From the NCBI RefSeq assembly GCF_042242105.1, contig NC_092019.1, forward strand, positions 14,758,328 to 14,822,327: DNA of 64,000 nt, written 5' to 3'. This DNA comes from Pempheris klunzingeri (Eukaryota > Chordata > Actinopteri > Acropomatiformes > Pempheridae). Below the pieces are notes generated by a model. That model was not told where the DNA came from, searched no databases, and saw only the letters and a program-made list of their open reading frames with translations. Shown in pieces: positions 37,227 to 48,100 of this stretch. A program made the translations under genes and the position numbers. How positions within the stretch are numbered: position 1 is the first letter of the stretch; each line of letters begins with the position of its first letter.

Positions 37227-37898
37227 GTTATTTTGACTCTCATCCTGTTTGTTTCGTTGTTTATTTAGTTTGTGGTGACATTTATGAGCGATTGGAGTCA
37301 AGGAGAGACCCTTTGGTGTGACAATGCTCAATCATCATGGCTGTGAACTCTGCTGCCTTGTGTGTCTGATGAGGTTTTACTATATTACTATTTTTTAAAA
37401 TGTTCATACCATTACAGTTGTGTGCGCTGCCGCAGGTGGCCTTGTGCCACTTGTCTCCATGTGTCTCTATGTGCCTGTGTGTTTTTCTGTGTGACTGTCA
37501 GACGGAGCACTTAGACATTAAGGTGTGTTTGGGTGGCTGTTGCTGTGAGCTCAGTTGTCAGTACAACCTGCAAATATCAAGACTGAAAAGGTCTGAATGT
37601 AAATCACTGAATTCGTCCTCAGTTCCATCTCACAAAGTCACTCATGTGTTGTTTGCTACACCGTTGATGAATATGCAGAGATTTTGATACCATTGCCTTT
37701 GCAATATGTGGGTGACAGCAGCTGCACATGGGTGCATTCCCCTGAAGTTCCCCAGTCAAACTTACCTTGCAAAGTGTCACTGTCTTTACCCTGTTTGCTA
37801 TAAGCAGCATTTTCAAATCTGACAAAAATCATATATGGATTTATGTATGGACATAGTTGGCTAGCTTGGCTAACTGCAGTAACTATTATAGTTTTTGG

Positions 37899-37910
37899 CC
37901 ACTAGGGGGT
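37899..37910 (+). promoter_or_regulatory. CTCF-like motif
   Basis: CCACTAGGGGGT matches the CTCF core apart from the last base given (T for C). Motif only. Confidence 0.3.
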
Positions 37911-38787
37911 ATGCAGCAAATTGTAAACACAACATATCATTGACTTTAAGATTCGATATTAGCAAACAATTGTGTGTTTACACATCCACTTAACACAGAG
38001 CTTCATTAACATTCATTTGGGGTCATGTTTCATGCCCACTTTAGCTCTGTTTTGGTCTCAACCAACTCCTGAGGGAAACAGTTTGCCCTTTAGTTGCAAA
38101 ATTCTCCGTCATATTCACCAGCTACTTGCTTGTCTACCATTTGGTGCTGGGCAGATAGTTTTTAATGAGATAATCAGAACTTTTTCACGGAAAGCAACTT
38201 CCTTCTGTGGTTGAAATCGACCCTGATGTGAGCGGTGAGAGAAAGTCGCAGGCCATAAAAACAAAACAATGAGTTGAGTGAAAAACTAAATAGCTCTGTA
38301 GAGCTGAGAGGAACTGCACAGTTGGATAAAAATTCTCTCCCATTCACATTACACATAACCATCTGACCCATTGTCAGTATAAAATATTGATTAAAGCAAC
38401 TTTAAATACAAACACATCATAAGATCAAAGATAAAAAAAAAACATGGCATAATTTTACACATTGATGGAACAATGGTACCATCCCATTCTATTGACCAAT
38501 CCTATTGCTTTCTATAAGAAACTATGGCCTTAGATATATGTATCTAGTTCACAGCAGCACATGGTTTTTAGGGTTTTACCATTAAAACCTATTTTCCTCA
38601 ATGACGGTATGCCTTTCTTACGTCCATACCCGTCACATCAGAGTACAGCTGTTTTGAGTAAAACAGCTTCCTTTCTCTTAGATTAGTGTACTTGTCACTT
38701 ATTTATTAGAGTAGAGCCAAAATAAATACCCTACAGTTCATACTCAGGAACAGTGTGTATCTATGTGTGTGAGTGTAAACCGTGTGT

Positions 38788-38821
38788 GTGTGTGAGTGTA
38801 AACCGTGTGTGTGTGTGTGTG
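38788..38821. repeat. (TG)n-rich minisatellite-like stretch
   Basis: Two copies of a GAGTGTAAACCGTG unit in TG-rich context (from about 38770), the second expanding into a TG tract. Confidence 0.75.
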
Positions 38822-39214
38822 TCAGCCTGAGACAGTATGTGCATGTCCACAGTCACGTGTATGTGTGCGTTCTGAGAAGCAGCACTTTGATGAAGCATCA
38901 AGCGGCAGTGTGGTGGTGTCCCTGTCCCTCAGCTGTTAGATACAATGAGAATAATCAACTGACTGTTTTTCATAGCTTCATGTGCTACAGGTTTAACATT
39001 GAGAGAAAACATTATATACCGGGGCAGGGAATGTAAACACACATCGGGCAGACTTTCTCAACTTTATTTTTGATGACAGATAGAGCTACTATACAGAGAA
39101 AGAAAGAGAGAGTTGTAGAGTTAACTAGCCAGCTAGTGTTGATCATGTACAGTAAATTGTATCCTAGAGAGTGTACAGTGTGTGTATAGATATTCTAACC
39201 CTTATGTAGCCTAC

Positions 39215-39222
39215 GTACTGTA
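39215..39222 (+). promoter_or_regulatory. miR-101 seed match (8-mer)
   Basis: GTACTGTA is the full 8-mer target of miR-101-3p. A 7-mer match lies at 39590-39596. miR-101, miR-130 and miR-19 are documented regulators of mammalian ATXN1, and single 7-mer seed matches for the latter two occur at 40289-40295 and 40574-40580. Confidence 0.4.
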
Positions 39223-39754
39223 TGTGCCACAGCGCCTCCTTCTTCAATCATTCCATTAACTCACCAATAACAAGTGGTCCTGCTATCGTTTTCATCAGTT
39301 CAGGTATTGATCTAATGTCCATGAATGTGCTACAGTTCTTTAGGAGCATTCACATAATTTGGCCTCCTCAGAATTTAATTTGACTTGCACACTGTATGTG
39401 TGAATATGAACTGCAGTTTATCATTACAGCCATTAACCTTTTATTAACTCCTGAGAGGTGTTATGTGTGAATCCAGTAACCAGACTGTTCTCTTCTGTTT
39501 GTGTTTGACTGCTCAGGCTAAACACTGCCCAGTGACTGTTCTCCTCCAAAATGATGTGGTCTTAGATTCTTTACTGTTACAAAGTAGAAGTACTGTCTCA
39601 TCAGTTTGTCTTTGTAGCCATTTTCTCTCCCTGAGCCTGGCCCGTGTTTGTATTTTTTCTTTAAGGTATTATTTTTGAAATGCCTACCTGAAATGACGTC
39701 ATGACACAGACAAGGTGTAGGACTGATTAAAGGATTAAAGATTAAGATTAAAGG

Positions 39755-39940
39755 TTAAAGGAATCATCTAACATTTTTGGGAAAGACAGTTTAATTCTGA
39801 GAGTTAAGTGAGAAGATTGGTACCACTTTTATGGTAAATATGAGGCCACAGCCAGCCAGAGCACTATTGATCTTCTCACCCAAAGCTCAGCAAGAAAGTG
39901 AATAAGCACATTTCCCCAAATGTTGAAATATTCCTTTAAA
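39755..39940. mobile_element. Short MITE with terminal inverted repeats
   Basis: The left end reads TTAAAGGAATCATCTAACAT; the reverse complement of the right end reads TTTAAAGGAATATTTCAACA. The ends are imperfect inverted repeats about 186 bases apart, ending in TTAA/TTTAAA-like sequence. The interior phrase around AGTGAGAAGATTGGTACCAC recurs, from memory, in many teleost genomes. The copy is internally deleted and has no coding capacity. Confidence 0.75.
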
Positions 39941-40680
39941 TGCCCTGTCCACCCACACACACAGGCTAATTATTCTGGCAAGTTAGATCTCAGCTCAGTT
40001 TGAAGCTTGGAGGAGCTATGCTGCCCCAACGGGTGTAACAAGTACTTATCGATCAATTGCAGTCTGTACAAGCTTCCACAATCCTGAGAAGAGGTCTAAT
40101 TTGGCAAAATAAGTGCACGGGTGTGTCAGGGCTTTAAATTCAAAGGTTCAGTAAAAATAAGATACCAATAACCAATTTTTGCCAACAAATGCGCTTAAGC
40201 AGGGCCCCTTAAAGTATGTAATTTTCAGAGCCTTTCTAAATAGGGTTGAATACGGTGTATAAGCGCTGCCTTGTGGTGATTTATGGAATTGCACTTTGTC
40301 ATAATGGGTGGGGGGTGTTTTAGTCTAATACACAGAAGTAATGTACAGCATGTCTGAGAGAAATTGTACACTAACAGTACAGCATCTCAGCGATTTGTAA
40401 ATAGCCAAAGTCTTCCATTATAATATTGGTAGGACCTTGTTGCCGGTGGTGAGGATGAACACTGATCCCCATGTACAGACCTTTGAGGTGAAGTTTAATT
40501 TCAAAAATACATCATCATTTATTTGACAGAGATACAGAAATACGGGATATTGCTTCACCTAAGACATTTTTGTTTTGCACCAGCTCAGAAAACCAGGAAA
40601 TTATGGGAGTAAAAGACTTTAAAAAAGGATTTTGTAATTCGGGTCTGTTTGTTGAATAAATCTCAGCTAAGATCCAGTAT

Positions 40681-41224
40681 GTCCTACGTACAGTATGTAG
40701 TAAGTATCAATAATGTTCCCTTATTTTGATGGTGTTGAGGTTTGCTAGTCAGAAACTGTTAAATCTTTACTTCAAATGTTTGATTTTACATTTGATCAAA
40801 TATATTCAAAGAAATAAAGAGTCTAAAGAAAAAAGCAGCACGTCTCCTTTTGTGAGAATGACGAAGGCAGAGAAAGTGTGTTTTGGCAGTACTTTGTATG
40901 TGAATATGTGGTTTGTCAGCTGTGCGACTGTGATAAATGTTTCCACTTGAGATATGCCTGATAATATCTTCACTTCTGCTCTCCTGCTTTGACATTTCCC
41001 ACAAGAAACTTTCATATTCTGAATGCCAGCCACGAGAAGACTGATCCAAGGACTATTTAAAAGTAACCAATGCTGTTTTTTCTTTTGTACTTTTGCAAGA
41101 TAATGTGTGTATATTTCATATATATCATTTAAATCAGTTACGAAAAGAACACCATAGGCACTACTAGGCACTAAGTAATGTAAGATGAAACTGAGCATTT
41201 GAATTATAATGAGAGGTCTAACAG
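40681..41224. other. Intergenic, right of atxn1
   Basis: AT-rich with a second AATAAA at 40813-40818, which could be an alternative atxn1 end. No gene or recognisable repeat. Confidence 0.4.
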
Positions 41225-42240
41225 AAGCAGTGTGTCCAAATCTGAAATATCAAAAGCCACATCCAGGTGTGTATCAATTTATCCTGCATCAGCAAAAATC
41301 TCCACACTTCAGGCTTCAGGTTAGACAGCATATCCCTTATCCAGTGGGAGACTGAGGGCGAGGCAGCCTCCTTCAACCTCAAAAGTATCAGGCAGTGTGC
41401 CAAGAAGGTAGTAAAAGCAACAACTTTACGGCCCCCTGCAGGTAACAGCATCCCTTTAGGAATAATTCCAAACAATGACATAAGAGAGTTTGGATGAGTT
41501 TTAAATGATTATAGAGAGAGCTAAGAAACTAGCCTTCCAAGTTAGGACAAATGCAGAACATGTGAATCTGCAGACTTGCATCTATCACATATAGTTTTGT
41601 GGAAATGTCTTAGCTAGTTTAGATTTGGAAAGATGCACCTGATGTATTGTGTTTACACTCATACTCTTTCCACAATCTTAGCCCAAATTCCCTCATCAAT
41701 TGTTGTTTGAAGGGCTTGTTCCCATGCTAATTCTAGCCAAGGAAGGGCAATCTAATTTGGAGATTAGCCCAAGAATTACTGAAAGTGCAGCCTCATCTGA
41801 TGGATAAATTAACAATATTATGTCAATCTTTTTTTATCAGAAAGTTTATCGTAAAAATGTGGGATAGCACCTAACATAATGCCTGATCTGTAAATAAATA
41901 AAAAACCGAAAGTGAGAATATAAAATTTCTTTGACAATTGTTCAAAAGGGGCAAATTTATTTTCTACAAATCGATCTTTGAAGCATTTCAGGCCCCTCTC
42001 GTACCACACATTGAATGCTGTGTCCTGTGGTGAGGGTAGAAGGTAACAGTTGAATGCCACGGGCCTAGAAAGTCACATATCTTATGTAGCCTAAAAAATT
42101 GTGAGTGATGACAGGTTTAGTATTAGACACATTTAATAATAAAGGTACTGAGGTGCTGATTAGAACTGATAGAGGAACAGAGCCACAGAAATCTGTCTCC
42201 ATCTTTATAGCCTGTTCCCTTTCATCCAAAATTTATAATT
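41225..42240 (-). mobile_element. Degraded L1/Tx1-like LINE, ORF2 C-terminal remnant
   Basis: Minus-strand frames at 42060-41818 and 41481-41218 translate to pieces resembling the region after the reverse transcriptase of fish L1-type ORF2: DTAFNVWYERGLKC with a following FEQLSKKF, and farther on ILLRLKEAASPSVSHWIRDM. They lie in the correct order on one strand and are separated by frameshifted sequence with a short cysteine-containing stretch (around 41590-41540). The element lacks its 5' part and is broken by stops and frameshifts, so it is an inactive fossil. Assignment rests on recalled similarity. Confidence 0.65.
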
Positions 42241-42870
42241 TTATAAAAATGTTGTGACTATCGAGTTCAGTAAGTATCAGAAAGATGGTTCTGATTAGCA
42301 GCATATTGTTTACATAATGTTGAACTGCATTAGTCACACAGTATTTATGAAGTACATGATAAAAGGTCATGGCCTGATTGTGTTCAGTGCGTCTGCCCGT
42401 TGTGCCTTGCATTATATTGAGAACATGCACACAGGCCTCCAGCTGAAGAGTAGATTACATGTAAATCACTTGCTTTGTGTTTCAAAATGACCTCTAGCTT
42501 CACTGCTAATGAAGAGAAACACAATTTGCAGTTTAATAACTCATACATGACAAATGGTGTTTGGATTCTTGCAATTATGCAAATTATCAGCAACAGCCTG
42601 ATCTACATGGACTCATGCACATTTCACGCCCCCCCCAAAAAAAGCTCCATGTCGCTGTGTACTACACCACTTTCTCCTCTGCTGACCGTTTACACCCTGT
42701 TGGAATAGAAGTCTTATATTTATATTCTTTAGTTATGGCCACATCAGCTCCACAAACAAGACACACAGGTTTACCTCAGGTAAAACTCTGTCCCCCACCT
42801 GCTTTGAAAGTCTCTGTTTTCAAAGTCCACTTTTCGTTTAGCCATTTATTTTTTTTTTGGGGGGGGGTAG

Positions 42871-42942
42871 CTTAATGGCGCGTTTCCACTAGTACCTCCT
42901 CCGAGTAGAGCTGAGCAGGTTCTAGTGGAAACGCGCCATAAG
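42871..42942. repeat. Near-perfect inverted repeat (hairpin)
   Basis: Arms 42871-42892 and 42922-42942 (GGCGCGTTTCCACTAG and its complement) differ by one inserted base and flank a 29-base loop. The arms are GC-rich in AT-rich surroundings and directly follow a poly(T)/poly(G) run. Confidence 0.9.
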
Positions 42943-43190
42943 TGTCGCTATAACAGCGCTGAAGATGCATTGATCTGCTGATCGGTGTGTCAGTATACCT
43001 GCGGGAGGAGGGGCTGCTGCACGGGTCCTGACTAGCGCGGCAGCTGTTCAGTGCATTGTGGGATCTGTAGTATTAGAGGTGGGAGTGCTGTTTACCGACG
43101 GGCCATTCTTAATAGTCACATGAAATTAGCTCGCGGGCCGGATGTGGCCAGCGGGCCTTGAGTTTGACATATGTGCTTTGGGTCATATGT
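42943..43190. mobile_element. Probable nonautonomous hAT-like fragment
   Basis: GC-rich unit ending in GCGGGCCGGATGTGGCC and CGGGCCTTGAGTTTGACA, a phrase I recognise from vertebrate hAT-type repeat ends. Contains a ZNF143/THAP11-like motif on the minus strand (43071-43053, ACTACAGATCCCACAATGC). May form one composite element with the hairpin to its left. Confidence 0.5.
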
Positions 43191-44691
43191 GCAGTGTGGG
43201 TTATTCTGTCTCTCTCAGGCCAACTTCTCTGGATTATCTGTATGTTTTGTTCCAGTCACATCATTCCATGATCACATAATCTTGTAGCAGGAGCACACTG
43301 AAGTAATTTAGACTTGTGCTTTCTTGTAAAGGGCAGTGACATCACAGCAGAGTTTTGCTCAAGTTGTCACCACAAGAGGTCCTTGTCCAACCTCAAACAT
43401 CCTCTTTGGGTTTCACTGTGCTGCTTCTCGAGAGACCAGTCAGCCAGGTTTATTTCTATAATGCACCACCTGGGGGAGCAAGAGTCCTTCCTCTAAGGCA
43501 CGAAGATGTTACTAAATAGGACTGATGAGAAGAGATGTTGGAGGAAGAGGATGATTACAATTAAATCATGTACATATAAGTCAGTCTATATTTGAGTTCA
43601 AGTACATCAAAAATGTTAAATTAGATCAAACTAAACTTAATAAAAACAAAAGTGTAGCACTAAAGAAATATATATGTTGATATTTCAAATAATTCACATT
43701 AGTGTGGACACAAAGCTACTGGAAGTAAGTTCTGCAGCACACAAGAAAATACGATCATTACAACTTTGAAATATTTTATTTTTTAAATCTTTTATGTTTC
43801 TGTGCCGTCTTTGCAGCAAACGCATCGATGGGTTCAGTTACCTAATATACAGAAAAGGATGAGAATGAATAAACAAACAACACTTTATTGTGAAAAAATG
43901 TCACACTTGGTAAAAAACACCCAAATACGACTCAAAAATGACACTTAAAAGTTAGTTTTAAACTCAGGGTGCTATTGGTGCCCTGACTGCTTTGTTCTGC
44001 CTGCCTGTGCATGATACACTAATATCAGATAAACTAATGACAACATTAAACACACGGTTAAATGCCGTACAGCACGTGCAGTAATGTTCACAGTCCCAGA
44101 CTGTCTACAACGTGTTTGTGATATGGACTGTTTATCTTTGCAGCTAGGTTTTGAAGTCTTATCAATTGCCACGCTAGAAGAAAATTTAACATAACAGACA
44201 CACGCAAACCTTGAACTAGCAGGGCAGGGCTTTGGCTGTCGAGATCGAGTCTGTTTCCTCAAAGTTAAAACTCTAAAGTCATTCTGTCAAGACAGTAATA
44301 AGTTAGTCATTTGTCTACTCACTTTCTCCATTTTCAAAACTCGTGTTGTGGGGCTTTACTGTAAATCAGTCCAGACAGATGCTTCTGTTGTTCAGCAATA
44401 CTAATATCTAATATACCAATCAATTATTTACATACATAAACAATGGAAACATTAAGCTCTAATAAAATAATGCCAGTGTAAACAAGCTTCAGTATCACGC
44501 AACGCTCAAATATTGCACATACATTCATAAATATACATATCAAGTTTGTGCCTTTGTGTTAACGTGTGTGGCTGCATCTGCACGTGTGTGTGATAGAAAA
44601 CCAGGATAAATTAAATCAGCTGGGGACAGATGAATGAAAGGATGACATGAGAGGCACCTAATAAACACACACACATATAGGTGCAGTACTT

Positions 44692-44731
<40 letters not shown>

Positions 44732-45154
44732 TCACTGTCACTCTTACAAAAGCACTTGTGCATAGATCTCATGTCTCTTTGTGCCTCACGTACACAGACA
44801 CACAAAAATGTTCCATTCAGACGCATTTAAAGCATTGTCATCAAAGTCCCTCCTGTTTTGTTCTGGTGCTTCATCACAATTGATAAATAATGGACATGTG
44901 TGTGTCATTGAGCTATTAAGTGTGTTTTGGTCCCACTCTGTCTGGTTTGAACCTTGTTCTTTGGTCCCAGTCTGTGTGGCGCTGCAGTCTTCAGGCTGTC
45001 CCTTCAGTCAGTTTCATTAGCAGAGCAGCAGAAGACCTCCAGCCAAGGAATGTTGGGTCCAACTACTACAGATCTCAGATCTGATTTAAGTTACTCAGAA
45101 GGTGCACATCCCTCCCAAATCACAGACTCCAATCAGGAGCTGTCACGCATCATC
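43191..45154 (-). other. itga8 3' UTR and 3' flank
   Basis: No coding sequence. On the minus strand, AATAAA reads 43889-43884 and, further on, 43781-43776; either would give an itga8 3' UTR of about 1.3-1.4 kb. A (CA)n tract lies at 44695-44727. The part below about 43.77 kb is spacer between the two converging genes. Confidence 0.45.
44695..44727. repeat. (CA)n microsatellite
   Basis: About 33 bases of CA, in the probable itga8 3' UTR. Confidence 0.93.
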
Positions 45155-48100
45155 TTAGGCGTCCCCTGTTTGATCAGAAGTCAGCTGCTCTTGGTCGGAG
45201 ACATTGTCGTCAGCTGGTGGCCGCGCCCGGTCGAAGAAACCACACTGAGGGAATATCGTTAACCCATTAGTGTAATACTGGATTATTAAACTACCAGAAA
45301 GAGTACAGGGGATGGTGGATGATCTGTGTATGTGCTTGTGTGTACCTTCCACATAGCTAACGTTAGCATGGCCAGCACCAGCAGCCCCAGCAGTATGGCC
45401 AGGATGATGACCCAGAGTGGGACAGCAAACAAGACATCGGGAGTCCCCCATAACACCAGGGTCCCCATCTGCAGGACACAGACAGATATAGTTAAGTGTT
45501 TGTAAGTGCTGACACACGCTCAATTTTCTCCTATAGCCCCTGACACACAGTCACACACTTCTATTACTGCCTGCATCTTACCGAGGTGGTGTGTTGAGGC
45601 AGGATGGAGGGTTGAATGCGGTAAGGCATGGATATGACCATGAAGGACACAGTTGAATTGAGAATGTAGGGGTCATTACGCCGCTGCAAGACAAATAAAT
45701 TACATAATTATCTGAAAGGTGCCATTTGACCAATCACATGTTAATGTTGGTTATTATGTTGGTTTCTCGCTTTTAAGCTGGCAAAGATGAAAAGTCCCTA
45801 AAGTTCTCAGAAAAAAGGATAATTTTAACATCAAGCAAAATCAATCCACAACTGCTGTTTCAAAGGTCAGGAATGAACTTCAAACCTTAGTTAGTTCAAT
45901 TTAGTTGTGCAATGATAAGGAACGGAATAAACATCGGGACAAACCCTAAAAGAGTGATAAACTTATAATAATGTGAGTTAACAGAGTATCTCTCTACTGC
46001 CAGAGATAGTAAGCAGAGACAGATCCAAAGCAAGCATAGGCTTAGTGACCACAAACAGAGCATCTAAATAGGACGACACAAAAAATCACGACAACGAGGA
46101 GACGACAGAATATGTGGTCAGGTGAGTTGGGATTGGCTCCAGCCCCCGGCGACCCCTGAGGATAAGCGGTATAGATAATGGATGGATGGGAGGTCAACAC
46201 ACTGACCTGCAGGAAAGTGTGCGCCCAGAGTCTCGAACGGATCTTGACCACTGCGCTTTGCCCACGATCCAACCGACCAACTATGCACATGATCTTCAGA
46301 CAGGAGATATTGGTGCAGTTCTGCAGAAAAACAGAGAAGAAGCAGAGAGCGGAGATTGAAGACCTGTGAATCACTTCTGTACATTTGGTTTAGTTTGTTT
46401 TCTTGAGAGAGTGTTTATGTGAGGCTCACCAAGGTTTTGCCGCTATAACTCTGAGCTGCAGTGACGGCTCGTTTGTGGCGGTGAGGAGGAGCACTGGTGT
46501 TCCTCAAGAAACCCAACAACTCAGGTGTGTCCTGGACAGAGGAAATCTGAGACAGACAATGAGAGAGAGGTGAATAAGAATTTGATCATTAAAGTATGCA
46601 CGTCATTAGACTTGTCTCATGCATTTCAGCCAGTTTAACTTCTATATTTCCAATAATATTTACAATCAGACCATAGATTTGACCTTCAAAAATAAAATAT
46701 ATCTTTTTGCAAATGAAAGATGATGAAGAACAAAACAGGAAAGTTGCTTGATCTTTCACAGTCCAGAGTTTTGATGGCATAGTTGCACATCAGCCACTAC
46801 AATGATCATCTCATACACTGCGACCCAGTGCACGATGAAACCAAGATGGTCGACAGACAGCCAGAAACACCAAGTTGCTCATTTTCTTCTGTTCAAACCT
46901 TCTATAAAAAGAAACCCTTGTAGGTAAGAAAAATATGGTGACATCAAGTAAAATCTAAGGAGTCATGCAATTGCTAATTTTTTTATTGATTTTATATTGG
47001 GAGGAAATTATGATTAATCATATGTCCACTGAATTGTACATCATGCATCACTAGCTATATTTCAACTACTGGACATGTAAATATATCTTTATAAAATAAG
47101 GGTAGAAAGGTTTAGGTAGGCCTAAAAATGAATAAAACACACAAAACACACAAAAATCCTGACTGAGGTTATCATAATTCATGCATGAAAGGGTTAAAAA
47201 TTCCCTCCACAGCATGTGTTTAGGTCTTTTGAGGACAGTTATTAGTAAGAACATGCTGATTATTGTCTGTATTGCACATGGACTCTGATGCATCCCAGAC
47301 AGCCAGTGAGAAATGGGCATGAAGACAGGCAAAGAATGCTTGCAATGTAAGATTGTAAAGCCAGTTTAGGAGATGTACTGAAATAACACAAAATAACCAG
47401 CTGTGGAAGCAAGTGTGACATTCAGCGATCATATCAAAATGTGTTTTGTTGAAAGGAGGATTTGAAGAGATTTTATTTCCTGATTGCAGCTAACACATTC
47501 AAGCTGACAGCAGCACAATACGAACTGAGATACACAGGACATGACTTGCTTATTCCTCTTAGCTGCTTTTCTTCCTGCAGCTCAATAGATAGCAGCTTTG
47601 TCACTTCAGACTCACTGGCTGAAAAAGGTCACAGATGACATAAACAGGATTTTGGACGGAGGTTTGAGCTGTTTAAATGTGTTACTGTAAGATAAATGTA
47701 ACCATTCTCATATTCTCTGATCCAACAAGAAACCTGAGTGGCAGAGAGGCAAAAGGTTTTTTAACTATACAAATGGCAGCGATGGTGGGTGGGAAGCTGG
47801 TGGGGGATCACATCCTTGTTTCAGCAGTAGTGGCTTCAGCTGGGCAGAAGCTATTGATTCTTTTTCAGCTTGTTTCAGATTTATTGAGTAACAATTCACA
47901 GTAGCTATGACATGGTGAAACATAACAACTAATGTCTGTCACACGTTACCCGTTTCCCGAACTGTATTTATTTACTATGGTAAATATAGGGGGGGGGCAC
48001 CTAATATGTGGGACATCTAGTCAGTGGAAGAAATCTGAAGATAGCACGAAGCTCCAAGCATGTATGCTGTTGAAATAACACTCCTCACTGTCAGGTCTGC

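Larger units (their letters stand above)
36824..40680 (+). other. Probable atxn1 3' UTR
   Basis: No coding exon follows the stop. Human ATXN1 has a very long 3' UTR, and here the best-placed AATAAA is at 40655-40660 with a T/GT-rich stretch 60-85 bases later; AATAAA also occurs at 40813-40818. Within it are a miR-101 8-mer match (39215-39222) and 7-mer (39590-39596), a miR-130-type match (40289-40295), a miR-19-type match (40574-40580), Pumilio elements at 37219-37226 and 40396-40403, and a MITE at 39755-39940. The extent is inferred. Confidence 0.5.

Noticed and set aside
45155-45523. A single 122-codon protein at the itga8 3' end
   Set aside because: The frame reads through an intron; the two real exons are 45468-45346 and 45244-45155 in the integrin alignment.
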